DNA from: Actinomycetota bacterium
GTDB taxonomy: Bacteria; Actinomycetota; Actinomycetes; S36-B12; UBA5976
NCBI GenBank assembly: GCA_016870945.1
Contig: VGAH01000001.1
Location: 1 to 47,980 of the forward strand
DNA: 47,980 nt
Reading direction: 5' to 3'
Within the stretch, counting starts at the first letter, position 1; each line of letters opens with the position of its first letter. Made by a program: the position numbers and the translations under genes. A model generated the notes under the pieces. The model saw only the letters and a program-made list of their open reading frames with translations, did no database searches and had not been told where the DNA came from. Shown here piece after piece: positions 14,110-21,524 of the stretch.

Positions 14110-14846
14110 CGACCCTGTTTTGCCACCTTCGCTATAGCTGCTTCGGCAGCTGCTGGGTCTAGGTAAGTACCGCTTCTCTTCACGGGGCACATATCTTTGT
14201 CAAGTTCGTACCAGAGGGGTATACCCGTTGGAATGTTTAGCCCAACTATTTCTGCGTCGCTGACATCATCTAAGTGTTTTACTAACGCGCGAAGTGAATT
14301 GCCGTGGGCAACCACCAGCACGGTTCCGAAGACCTTAAGGTCTTTCACGATTGAGTCTTGCCAATAAGGCAAGAGTCTCACCATCACATCTTTCAAGCAT
14401 TCAGTCAGCGGAACCGCATCAGGTGGTAGCAGTGCGTAGCGTTCGTCGTGATTTTGAGCGAACTCGCTGTTTGGGTCTATCGGCGGTGGCGGAACGTCGT
14501 AAGACCGACGCCAGATCATGAATTGCTCTTCGCCGAATTCTTCTAACGTCATCTTCTTGCTCTTGCCCTGCAAGGCGCCGTAGTGACGTTCATTAAGTCG
14601 CCAACTTCTTCTAGTGGGCAGCCACTGGGTATCAGATTCCGCCAAGGCCAGATTGGCGGTATCGATGGCGCGCCTTAGCACCGAGGTGTGAAGAACCTTT
14701 GGTTCCAAATTGGCTTGTGCTACCAGCTGACCAGCCCGACTTGCCTCTTGTTCGCCGGTCTCAGAAAGTTCGACATCGACCCAACCAGTGAAGAGATTTT
14801 CTGCATTCCAAACGCTCTCGCCGTGGCGCACCAGAAGCAGGTTCAT
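14106..14846 (-). CDS. gpmA: 2,3-bisphosphoglycerate-dependent phosphoglycerate mutase
   Basis: A glycolytic enzyme interconverting 3- and 2-phosphoglycerate. The N terminus has the phospho-histidine motif LLVRHGESVWNAENLFTGW, then LNERHYGALQGKSK. The second histidine is in VVAHGNSLRALVKHL, and DVPPPPI is the usual active-site loop. I chose ATG 14846 (246 residues) because the protein then starts MNLLLVRHG as in the family. An ATG at 14861 and a TTG at 14870 would add a few residues overlapping the YbjN gene. It is the last gene of phoU-mshA-ybjN-gpmA. Confidence 0.95.
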   Translation of the reverse strand: MNLLLVRHGESVWNAENLFTGWVDVELSETGEQEASRAGQLVAQANLEPKVLHTSVLRRAIDTANLALAESDTQWLPTRRSWRLNERHYGALQGKSKKMTLEEFGEEQFMIWRRSYDVPPPPIDPNSEFAQNHDERYALLPPDAVPLTECLKDVMVRLLPYWQDSIVKDLKVFGTVLVVAHGNSLRALVKHLDDVSDAEIVGLNIPTGIPLWYELDKDMCPVKRSGTYLDPAAAEAAIAKVAKQGR

Positions 14847-14853
14847 CGCACGC

Positions 14854-15369
14854 TCAGGCATCGGCGCCAATTAAATCGGTGAAGGCACGCAGATTGGCTA
14901 GTGGTTCGCCCCTAGACACGCGCCATGCCCATTCGCGCTTGATCGATTCGGCAAAGCCCATAGCCACCAAGACATTGAAATTGTCGTCACAGGCGACGTG
15001 AATCGAGCCGAATATTTGATCTAGAGACTCATTGCTGACAGCCGCCAGCGGCAAGCGACCCGTTACGTAGATATCGCCTAGGTGGTCGAGCGCGTAACTC
15101 ACACCAAAAAGCTTGCGATTGTGTTCTAACAGCCATCTGTGAACTTCGTTTGTGTTTTCTTCGGGGGCACGCATCACGAACGCATTTATCGAAAGCGAAT
15201 GCTGACCGAGTAACAAAGATACATTCGTTTTGAGTTTTTGTTCGCCTGGCATCTCGGCTACGAATAGATGGTCGTCAATCGCCTCAAAGGCGAACTCACT
15301 TGACTGCAGAAATTTCTCAACGCTCGCGTTCGCCTCGGCTCTGATCGGGCCATCGTCGAACTTGTTCAC
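14854..15369 (-). CDS. YbjN domain-containing protein
   Basis: A 171-residue cytosolic protein with a YbjN-type fold, related to type III secretion chaperones in structure. Visible family features are FVMRAPEENTNEVHRWLLEH, FGVSYALDHLGDIYVTGRLP and a C-terminal GFAESIKREWAWRVSRG. The function is not established. In mycobacteria and streptomycetes a YbjN gene also sits beside mshA and gpm, so the context fits. The start is GTG 15369, overlapping the mshA stop as GTGA. Confidence 0.85.
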   Translation of the reverse strand: MNKFDDGPIRAEANASVEKFLQSSEFAFEAIDDHLFVAEMPGEQKLKTNVSLLLGQHSLSINAFVMRAPEENTNEVHRWLLEHNRKLFGVSYALDHLGDIYVTGRLPLAAVSNESLDQIFGSIHVACDDNFNVLVAMGFAESIKREWAWRVSRGEPLANLRAFTDLIGADA

Positions 15370-16625
15370 TTAAGGGCTTTTTGGTAGCTCTCGATCAAGC
15401 CTGTAACGGTGTTACTCCATGAGAACTGTTCTGCGTGACGTCTGGCTTTGTTGCCCATGTCTGTTCTCATTGCATCATCGCTTAGCAGTCTTGCGATTTC
15501 GCGGCCCCAGACTGAGGGGTTGTGCGAGTCGATTAGCAGCCCGCTTACCCCATTTGCCACCGCGGTGTTAAGGCCACCGACGTTTCGCGCCACGACCGGC
15601 GTGCCACACGCCTGGGCTTCTAGTGCGACTAGACCAAAAGACTCTGAATACGAGGGCACGGTGACGATGTCACAGGCTCGGTAGACGTCGCGAAGTCGTT
15701 CGCGAGTTGACGGCGGCAAATAAACGAAGTTGTCCGAAATGTCGAGCCCATTTGCTAGGTCGTGAAGCACTTGCTGGGTAACGCCATGGGTACCTGACTC
15801 GTCACCACACACCAGCACCTTGAGTCTGCTTCGCCACTCTGGGTGAAGCTTCAATATTTCGGCTGCAGCCTTGAGAGTCGTTTCAGGTGATTTAAGCATC
15901 TGCAACCTGCCGATGAAGCCCACGACTAGTGAATCAGGAGCCAAACCAAGTTTCTCGCGAGCAGTGCGTTTGCATCCAGGTGAAAAGACATCTAAATCGA
16001 CACCAGGGTGGACGACATCGATTGTCGCGGGGTCAGCACCGTAGTAATCGGTTAATTGATTCGCTTCATCATTGGTATTGGCAATGAGTCTTTTTGCAGC
16101 TGTCACCACTTGCTCTTCACCAAAAAGCCGAAGGTTTGGTTCAGGTGAGTCACCTTCAGCCAAAGAAGCGTTCTTAACGGCTGCCATCGTGTGCATTGTG
16201 TGAACCAAGGGCACACCCCAGCGTTCAGCAACCACCCAACCGACGTGCCCTGATAGCCAATAATGCGAGTGGATCAAGTCGTACCAGCCGACAGGCTTCG
16301 CAGCCTCTGCTCGCATCAACCCAGCTGTAACTGCGCAGAGTTGCCCAGGTAGGTCTTCTTTCTTGATTTTTTCGAACGGCCCAGCTTCTAAGTGGTGAAT
16401 CTTCACCCCGTCCGCTATTTCGAGCTGACTTGACTGAGATGAGGTGGTTCGCCGAGTAAATAGATCGACTTCGATACCGCGACTTGCTAGGCGTTTCGCC
16501 GTCTCCATTACATAGACGTTTAAACCCCCAGCGTCACCTTTGCCTGGTTGGTCTAGAGGCGAAGTATGAACTGATACGACTGCGATTCGCTTAGGAAGCC
16601 TCGCTGCGGTGGTTAGTTCGCTCAA
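15366..16625 (-). CDS. mshA: D-inositol-3-phosphate glycosyltransferase (MshA)
   Basis: The first committed mycothiol enzyme, joining UDP-GlcNAc to inositol 3-phosphate. It is a 419-residue GT4 glycosyltransferase. The N-terminal domain has VHTSPLDQPGKGDAGGLNVY and DLIHSHYWLSGHVGW. The donor domain has VVHPGVDLDVFSPG, VGFIGRLQMLKSP and the E-x7-E motif in ESFGLVALEAQACGTPVVA. These features and the ybjN-gpm neighbours separate MshA from other GT4 proteins. The start overlaps the phoU stop by four bases. With mshD at 8.2-9.2 kb it shows that the organism makes mycothiol. Confidence 0.96.
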   Translation of the reverse strand: MSELTTAARLPKRIAVVSVHTSPLDQPGKGDAGGLNVYVMETAKRLASRGIEVDLFTRRTTSSQSSQLEIADGVKIHHLEAGPFEKIKKEDLPGQLCAVTAGLMRAEAAKPVGWYDLIHSHYWLSGHVGWVVAERWGVPLVHTMHTMAAVKNASLAEGDSPEPNLRLFGEEQVVTAAKRLIANTNDEANQLTDYYGADPATIDVVHPGVDLDVFSPGCKRTAREKLGLAPDSLVVGFIGRLQMLKSPETTLKAAAEILKLHPEWRSRLKVLVCGDESGTHGVTQQVLHDLANGLDISDNFVYLPPSTRERLRDVYRACDIVTVPSYSESFGLVALEAQACGTPVVARNVGGLNTAVANGVSGLLIDSHNPSVWGREIARLLSDDAMRTDMGNKARRHAEQFSWSNTVTGLIESYQKALK

Positions 16626-17287
16626 CCCTCTGACTCGGTGTTTGCGTAGGGCTCGCCGGTAATCATGTGCACCATTCTTCTCATGATGCTAACTGCGTGA
16701 TCGGCGTACCTCTCGAAATACCGAGAAAGTAATGTGACATCAATGGCTGACTCCATCCCGTACTCCCAGCCAGGGGCGAGCACGACTCTAAACATCTCTC
16801 GATGAAGTGCGTCCATTTGATCGTCGGTTTCATGGATCTCAGTCCAAAGGCTGCTGTCGTGGCGCTTCAAAGCGCTAAGCGTTAGTGCCATGACAGAGTC
16901 TGCGACCGAGCCCATTCGTTCGAAAGTCGGTACGAGCTCGGCCGGTATGGCTGAGTCGGGGTAACGACGTCGTGCTGCTTTAGCGATGTGAGCGGCTAGA
17001 TCGCCCATGCGTTCTAAAGAAGAAGCGATTCGAAGTTGTGAAAGAAGTTGACGAATTGCTGCTACATCGCCTGAATTCGTGGCAGCTAATTCAACGCCAA
17101 GGCGATCGAGTTTGTTGGCGATTTCGTCAACGATCACATCGGTCTCGATGACTGATTCGGCTTTGGTTAGGTTAGGCACGATCAAACACGAAGTTGCTTC
17201 GTGCATGGCATGACGAACTTGGTTTGCCATGTTGATCAGTTCGACTTCGGCAGCCCCTAATTCGGGGCCTGCTGCGACTTCGGTCAC
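16622..17287 (-). CDS. phoU: Phosphate transport system regulator PhoU
   Basis: A 221-residue all-helical PhoU protein. It contains two three-helix repeats, each with the E/DxxxD metal-binding pattern: LGAAEVELINMANQVRHAMH first and SVADSVMALTLSALKR second. The C-terminal helix carries FERYADHAVSIMRRMVHM. PhoU modulates phosphate import and the SenX3-type kinase. The GTG at 17287 has a strong AGGAGG four bases upstream, one of the few clear ribosome sites here. It is divergent from senX3-regX3 across 149 bases. No pst transporter genes lie in the window. Confidence 0.93.
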   Translation of the reverse strand: MTEVAAGPELGAAEVELINMANQVRHAMHEATSCLIVPNLTKAESVIETDVIVDEIANKLDRLGVELAATNSGDVAAIRQLLSQLRIASSLERMGDLAAHIAKAARRRYPDSAIPAELVPTFERMGSVADSVMALTLSALKRHDSSLWTEIHETDDQMDALHREMFRVVLAPGWEYGMESAIDVTLLSRYFERYADHAVSIMRRMVHMITGEPYANTESEG

Positions 17288-17424
17288 CTTGCCTCCTCTG
17301 CGCAGAATAAGCCTTATTCACCATTTTCGACACTCTTTGAACTTCTGGTTACGCGCAGGTAGACAACAGATTCATATCCAAAGGTCATTTCGTAAACCCG
17401 CTCGGTTGAGGGCTTTCTTGCCCA

Positions 17425-17430
17425 TATTCT
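17425..17430 (+). promoter_or_regulatory. -10 box of leaderless senX3 promoter
   Basis: TATTCT ends six bases before GTG 17437. The rest of the 149-base phoU-senX3 gap shows no convincing direct-repeat PHO box, although an ATTCACC resembling one half-site is present near 17317. Confidence 0.55.
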
Positions 17431-17436
17431 TCGGAC

Positions 17437-18582
17437 GTGTCGAACTGGATTTCTGACATTCTCTCGGGAACTCATCGTGAAGCGCATACGAGTGACTCAT
17501 TGCAGGTGGGCTTGACTTCTCTAGAGATTGCGCCACTCATCGACGACCTAGTGCTAGTTATCGATTCGCAAGATCAAGTTCTCTACGCGTCTGAAATGGG
17601 TCAGTCCCTAGGTCTTATCTCGGCCACTCAAGTCGCTCGCCCCGAAATTACGGCCTTGATTGATCGCGCGCGTGAAGGTCACACGGTAAAGAACGATTTG
17701 GTCGAATTGCGACGCCCGTTACCAGCCCGCGGCATCGTTGCGTTGGGTATTTCAATCGCAGTGCTTCCTGACGGCAGTTGCTTCTTTGTCGGGCGTGATT
17801 TGACTGCGGCTCAGCGTCTTGAGCAAGTGCGACGCGACTTTGTGGCAAACATCAGTCACGAGCTAAAAACCCCTGTTGGTGCTTTGTCTGTATTGATGGA
17901 GGCCGTGGTTGAAGCTGGTGACGACGTTGCGGCGGTGAGCAAGTTCGTTAATCGAATGCAAACTGAACTAGTTCGTCTGAACAACATGGTACGAGACCTG
18001 ATCGATTTGTCGAGAGTGCAATCTGATGATCCGCTGGCCTCACCTACGGCAGTGCCGATGGATCGTGTCGTTTCTGAGGCGGTCGAGTCAGTGCAGTTTG
18101 CAGCTGAAGGGCGGGGCATCACCATCGGTACCACGGGTGACCAAGGGGCCTTCGTAGCTGGCGATGAGATGCAGTTAGTTGCGGCTTTGCGCAATTTACT
18201 AACCAACGCGATCTCTTATTCATCGGACAACACCCAAGTGAGCGTGGGTGTGAGGATTCATGAGAACGAAGTCGACATAACGGTGGCCGATCAAGGCATC
18301 GGTATTTCTCGCGTCAATCAAGAGCGCATCTTCGAGAGGTTCTACCGAGTTGATCAGGCTCGTTCGCGCGCCACGGGTGGCACCGGGCTGGGCCTGGCAA
18401 TCGTTAAAAACGTATGCATGAATCACGGTGGTGAAGTCAGTGTTTGGTCGGTCGTGGGTGAGGGCTCGACTTTTACATTGCGGTTCCCGCTGTTTAAACC
18501 TGCACCACCTACCCCTGAGACCGATTTTGAACAAGTTTCGAGCATCAGACCGACTGAGAGCAAGGGGCGGTTTAGTTCGTGA
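17437..18582 (+). CDS. senX3: SenX3-type sensor histidine kinase lacking membrane segments
   Basis: A 381-residue histidine kinase. Residues 28-125 form a PAS-like domain (IDDLVLVIDSQDQVLYASE). The dimerisation helix has FVANISHELKTPVGAL with His141. The ATP domain has LRNLLTNAISYSSD, VADQGIGIS, IFERFYRVDQARS and GGTGLGLAIVKN. SenX3 normally starts with one or two transmembrane helices; here none is visible, and a TGA in frame at 17407 prevents a longer start. GTG 17437 is supported by the TATTCT box. It overlaps regX3 as GTGA and faces phoU, so a phosphate-sensing role is likely. Confidence 0.9.
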   Translation: MSNWISDILSGTHREAHTSDSLQVGLTSLEIAPLIDDLVLVIDSQDQVLYASEMGQSLGLISATQVARPEITALIDRAREGHTVKNDLVELRRPLPARGIVALGISIAVLPDGSCFFVGRDLTAAQRLEQVRRDFVANISHELKTPVGALSVLMEAVVEAGDDVAAVSKFVNRMQTELVRLNNMVRDLIDLSRVQSDDPLASPTAVPMDRVVSEAVESVQFAAEGRGITIGTTGDQGAFVAGDEMQLVAALRNLLTNAISYSSDNTQVSVGVRIHENEVDITVADQGIGISRVNQERIFERFYRVDQARSRATGGTGLGLAIVKNVCMNHGGEVSVWSVVGEGSTFTLRFPLFKPAPPTPETDFEQVSSIRPTESKGRFSS

Positions 18583-19265
18583 CCAAGATTTTGGTAGTAG
18601 AAGACGAAGAGTCATTTCGTGAGGCAATGGAATTCATGTTGCGCAAAGAAGGCTATGAAGTATTGCTCGCCGACGACGGAGAAGTCGCAGTTGATTTATT
18701 CGAAAGAAAAGGTGCCGATCTGATCTTGCTGGACTTGATGTTGCCCGGGCTCTCAGGGGTGGATGTCTGCCGTCGTATTCGCGCTAGCTCGCAAGTGCCC
18801 ATCATCATGGTTACTGCCAAAGACAGCGAAGTTGACAAGGTCGTCGGTTTAGAAATTGGTGCAGACGACTACGTGACGAAGCCTTTCTCGAGCCGTGAAT
18901 TACTTGCGCGCATCAAGGCCGTTTTGCGTAGATCAAGTGAGTTGGGCTTAGAAGATTCGCGTGCATTCGAATCTGGCCCCGTCCGAATAGATGTAGATAG
19001 ACATTTAGTGAGTGTTAATGGAAACCCAGTTTTATTGCCGTTGAAAGAATTTGAGTTGCTAAAGCTCTTGATTTCGAATGCCGGACGAGTACTTACGCGA
19101 ACTCAGCTGATCGATCGAGTTTGGGGCAGTGATTACGTGGGCGACACTAAGACGTTAGATGTTCACGTCAAACGAATACGTTCGAAGATCGAACCAGACC
19201 CTGCGCACCCGAAGTACTTGGTGACGGTTAGAGGGCTCGGCTACAAATATGAGTCAGTCGGCTAG
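18579..19265 (+). CDS. regX3: RegX3-type phosphate response regulator
   Basis: A 228-residue OmpR-family regulator. The receiver has acidic residues in VVEDEE, the phosphorylated Asp52 in LILLDLMLPGLSG, the switch threonine in IIMVTAKDSEVD and the lysine in DDYVTKPFSSRELLAR. The winged-helix domain has LPLKEFELLKLLISNAGRVL and TKTLDVHVKRIRSKIEPD. It is coupled to senX3 by a four-base overlap. By family it should bind phosphate-starvation promoters. The 3' end overlaps the convergent lipoprotein gene by 12 bases. Confidence 0.95.
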   Translation: MTKILVVEDEESFREAMEFMLRKEGYEVLLADDGEVAVDLFERKGADLILLDLMLPGLSGVDVCRRIRASSQVPIIMVTAKDSEVDKVVGLEIGADDYVTKPFSSRELLARIKAVLRRSSELGLEDSRAFESGPVRIDVDRHLVSVNGNPVLLPLKEFELLKLLISNAGRVLTRTQLIDRVWGSDYVGDTKTLDVHVKRIRSKIEPDPAHPKYLVTVRGLGYKYESVG

Positions 19266-19733
19266 ATCAGCAAGCGCGGCGGTCGGCGGCACGGTAAGTA
19301 GCGAAAGAGAAAGTTCACCCGCTTTTTCAAACAAGAAATCAACCTTCACATAAGAACTTTCAGCAGGCGCAAAACCGACTAAATCAATCTGAGGTTGTAA
19401 GTCTGGCCCCACCACAACAGCTCTTGCTGGTGGGATTTCTAGGGCGCCTTGGTAGTCGGTGACGATGTCTTGTGGCGTTGGCCCACTAACGGTCACACCT
19501 AACAATCGATCTGGTTCGCTGCCAGTGTTTATGAAAGTTGCTAACAGTTTTGCGGTGTTGTCACCAGTGACCACGATCATCGCGTTTTGAACGTCTATGG
19601 CACCAACCGATGAGTAGATGCCTGAGTTAGCTGGTTGAGTTTGCATTGTCGAAGCTGTAAAGCCGGCACCGCAGCCAGCGGTAAACATTGGTAGCAATAA
19701 TGATGCAGCGATTATCACTTTCTTCTGGCGCAC
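19254..19733 (-). CDS. LpqE-like lipoprotein (PCu(A)C-related family)
   Basis: A 159-residue secreted lipoprotein. The N terminus is MRQKKVIIAASLLLPMFTAG followed by the lipobox cysteine (FTAGC). The mature part has features of the LpqE-like family, related to PCu(A)C copper chaperones: KLLATFINTGSEPDRLLGV, then a PPARAVVVGP segment. The methionines and histidines that bind copper in classical PCu(A)C proteins are not seen. In Mycobacterium lpqE lies beside carD-ispD-ispF, as here, which supports the call. GTG 19733 has a TAACCT box six bases upstream and a palindrome beyond that, suggesting repressor control. Confidence 0.78.
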   Translation of the reverse strand: MRQKKVIIAASLLLPMFTAGCGAGFTASTMQTQPANSGIYSSVGAIDVQNAMIVVTGDNTAKLLATFINTGSEPDRLLGVTVSGPTPQDIVTDYQGALEIPPARAVVVGPDLQPQIDLVGFAPAESSYVKVDFLFEKAGELSLSLLTVPPTAALADLAD

Positions 19734-19739
19734 GAGTCG

Positions 19740-19745
19740 AGGTTA
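19740..19745 (-). promoter_or_regulatory. -10 box of leaderless lpqE-like promoter
   Basis: TAACCT on the minus strand, ending six bases before GTG 19733. It directly adjoins the palindrome at 19746-19759. Confidence 0.55.
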
Positions 19746-19759
19746 AGGGGTATACCCCT
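19746..19759. promoter_or_regulatory. Perfect palindrome, probable operator of the lpqE-like gene
   Basis: AGGGGTATACCCCT reads the same on both strands over 14 bases. It begins at the edge of the TAACCT -10 box and fills most of the 17-base spacer that would precede a -35 element. That is the position expected for a repressor operator. C/G runs flanking TATA resemble sites of copper-responsive regulators, but the half-sites point outward relative to the usual CsoR order, so the regulator is not identified. Confidence 0.6.
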
Positions 19760-19786
19760 GCGTTAAGCAAATCCAAAATGATGTGG

Positions 19787-19792
19787 TAAACT
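19787..19792 (+). promoter_or_regulatory. Possible -10 box of carD promoter
   Basis: TAAACT lies 66 bases before the carD ATG, giving a leader of about 60 bases that contains the AAGAGAGAG ribosome site. The -35 is poor (TTAAGC, 18 bases upstream). This is a weak call. Confidence 0.35.
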
Positions 19793-19858
19793 TCACGAAA
19801 ACCGCAGAAAACAACATCAATCCATGCGTTTGGTGTCTTTTAAGAGAGAGCGTGTTTC

Positions 19859-20341
19859 ATGGGTTTCAAAGTCGGTCAAGTAGTCGTTTACCCGCACCAC
19901 GGCGCAGCGACAATCAAGTCAATCAAGATGGTCAAGGTTGGTGGTAAACGTCGTGAGTACTTGACTCTGCACATCGAGCAGGGCGATCTGACGGTTCAGG
20001 TGCCTGCTGAGAATCTCGATTTGGTTGGTGTGCGAAACGTCGTGAATAAAGCAGGTGTTGAGAAGGTCTTTAATGTTTTGCGCGAACCGTATAAAGAAGA
20101 GCCTACGAATTGGTCGCGTCGCTACAAGGCGAATGTCGAAAAACTAGCCTCAGGCGATGTAATCAAAGTCGCCGAGGTTGTTCGTGACCTTTCGCGCCGA
20201 GATGAGAATAAGGGCCTTTCTGCAGGTGAAAAGAGAATGCTTGCTAAAGCTCGACAGATTTTGGTCAGCGAATTGGCTCTGGCTGAGCGAACTGATGAAA
20301 GCAAAGCCGAACAGAAGATAGACGCAGTCTTCGCCTCCTGA
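19859..20341 (+). CDS. carD: CarD-family RNA polymerase-binding transcription factor
   Basis: A 160-residue regulator that stabilises the open promoter complex, essential in mycobacteria. The N-terminal RNA polymerase-interacting domain reads MGFKVGQVVVYPHHGAATIK and has VQVPAENLDLVGVRNV. The helical DNA-binding domain has NWSRRYKANVEKLASGD, with the conserved tryptophan, and KARQILVSELALAE. ATG 19859 has AAGAGAGAG upstream. The C terminus ends normally at TGA 20339-20341. It heads the carD-ispD-ispF-cysS-rlmB run. Confidence 0.96.
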   Translation: MGFKVGQVVVYPHHGAATIKSIKMVKVGGKRREYLTLHIEQGDLTVQVPAENLDLVGVRNVVNKAGVEKVFNVLREPYKEEPTNWSRRYKANVEKLASGDVIKVAEVVRDLSRRDENKGLSAGEKRMLAKARQILVSELALAERTDESKAEQKIDAVFAS

Positions 20342-21020
20342 GTCGACTACGCCAAGAACTTCGGTAATTCTCGCCGCCGCTGGTCGCGGCGAGCGACTTG
20401 GCGCAGGGGCACCGAAGGCACTTGTTGAGATAAGTGGCAAGAACCTGTTAGAACTTGCAATCGAGAGCATTAGTGGGTCAGACGTTGCCGACGAAATAAT
20501 CGCGGTCATACCTCAGCAAGCGATTAGCGAATATGAAAATAGGTTTGGCGAGCTTGTGCGCGTGATAGCCGGTGGTGACACTCGACGCGAGTCCGTGAAC
20601 TTAGGTCTTGAGGCGGTTGATGGGGCTGATTTCATTTTGGTTCACGACGCAGCACGGGCACTAACCCCGCTTGAAGTTTTTCGTCGCGTCAAGAACGCTT
20701 TGACACAAGGGGCTAAAGCGGTCGTGCCAGTGGTAGCGGTGTCTGACACTTTGAAACGAGTCGGTGCCAATGGTTGCGTCGAAGAAACTCTTGACAGAAG
20801 CGGGGTCTACTCAGCTCAGACGCCACAGGGCTTTCAAGCCGCCGTTTTGCGTGAAGCGCACTCGAGGGTGCCTAACGAAATCACCATCACCGATGATGCA
20901 AGCATGGTTGAGTGGTGCGGTATAGACGTCTTGACAGTCGCAGGCGACAGCGAGGCACTAAAGATCACCGAGCCACGTGATGTTGAGTTCGCCACCGCAA
21001 TACTTGAGAAACGAAAGTAA
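20340..21020 (+). CDS. ispD: 2-C-methyl-D-erythritol 4-phosphate cytidylyltransferase (IspD), unclear start
   Basis: IspD makes CDP-methylerythritol in the MEP isoprenoid pathway. The nucleotide-binding start VILAAAGRGERLGAGAPKAL is intact, followed by VIPQQAISEYE, GGDTRRESVNLGL, LVHDAARALTP, VVAVSDTLKRV and QTPQGFQAAVL. The frame is open from base 20322, but no ATG, GTG or TTG occurs before GTG 20556, which would remove the catalytic N terminus. The coordinates start just after the carD stop and are approximate. Possible starts are ATT 20367 or ACG 20349. A +1 frameshift from carD at TCC TGA G would also give one polypeptide. Function is secure; initiation is not. Confidence 0.85.
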   Translation, partial: ESTTPRTSVILAAAGRGERLGAGAPKALVEISGKNLLELAIESISGSDVADEIIAVIPQQAISEYENRFGELVRVIAGGDTRRESVNLGLEAVDGADFILVHDAARALTPLEVFRRVKNALTQGAKAVVPVVAVSDTLKRVGANGCVEETLDRSGVYSAQTPQGFQAAVLREAHSRVPNEITITDDASMVEWCGIDVLTVAGDSEALKITEPRDVEFATAILEKRK

Positions 21021-21032
21021 AGAATTAAGGAC

Positions 21033-21524
21033 ATGACGAACTGGGTGCCTCGAGTGGGAATTGCGGCCGACGCCCATGCCCTATCAAGTGATTGTGAGCT
21101 GTATCTAGCTGGGCTGCATTGGCCCGGCGAACGCGGGCTCGTTGGTCACTCAGACGGTGACGTTGCGGCCCATGCGTGCTGCGACGCATTGTTTTCGGCG
21201 TCGGGGTTGGGTGATTTGGGTAGGCACTTTGGTACAGACCGCGAAGAGTGGCGCGATGCATCTGGTGTGAAACTGCTTAGCGCAACCGCACAAATCGTGC
21301 GCGATGGTGGTTTTCGAATCGGCAATGTTGCCGTCCAAATAATTGGTGAGCGCCCCCGAGTTGGCACCCGTGCTGACGAAGCTTCAAAAGTTCTAAGCGA
21401 AGCTTGTGGGGCAAGTGTCTTGGTGACAGCAACCTCGACCGATCGACTGGGTTTCATGGGGCGCTCTGAAGGAATCGCAGCGGTGGCGACTGCTTTGGTT
21501 TTCGCACCCGACACGGGGCAGTGA
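21033..21524 (+). CDS. ispF: 2-C-methyl-D-erythritol 2,4-cyclodiphosphate synthase
   Basis: IspF forms the cyclic diphosphate in the MEP pathway, two steps after IspD. The 163-residue protein has the metal ligands Asp13 and His15 in GIAADAHAL, then GHSDGDVAAHACCDALFSAS with His47, GLGDLGRHFG, and the trimer-interface ATSTDRLGFMGRSEGIAA. ATG 21033 has AAGGA five bases upstream. It follows ispD by 12 bases, and its stop overlaps cysS by four. Separate ispD and ispF genes are the usual form. Confidence 0.95.
   Translation: MTNWVPRVGIAADAHALSSDCELYLAGLHWPGERGLVGHSDGDVAAHACCDALFSASGLGDLGRHFGTDREEWRDASGVKLLSATAQIVRDGGFRIGNVAVQIIGERPRVGTRADEASKVLSEACGASVLVTATSTDRLGFMGRSEGIAAVATALVFAPDTGQ

Noticed and set aside
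17288..17436. PHO box between phoU and senX3
   Set aside because: Only one ATTCACC-like half-site is visible; the repeated units with correct spacing are missing.
17229..17456. A 75-residue frame across the phoU-senX3 gap, as a possible missing sensor N terminus
   Set aside because: It is not in the senX3 frame, overlaps phoU antisense and shows no membrane helix.
20319..20370. Programmed +1 frameshift producing a CarD-IspD fusion, as the main explanation
   Set aside because: TCC TGA G lacks the features of the prfB site (CTT TGA with an upstream ribosome site), and CarD ends at its usual place. Kept only as an alternative under the ispD finding.
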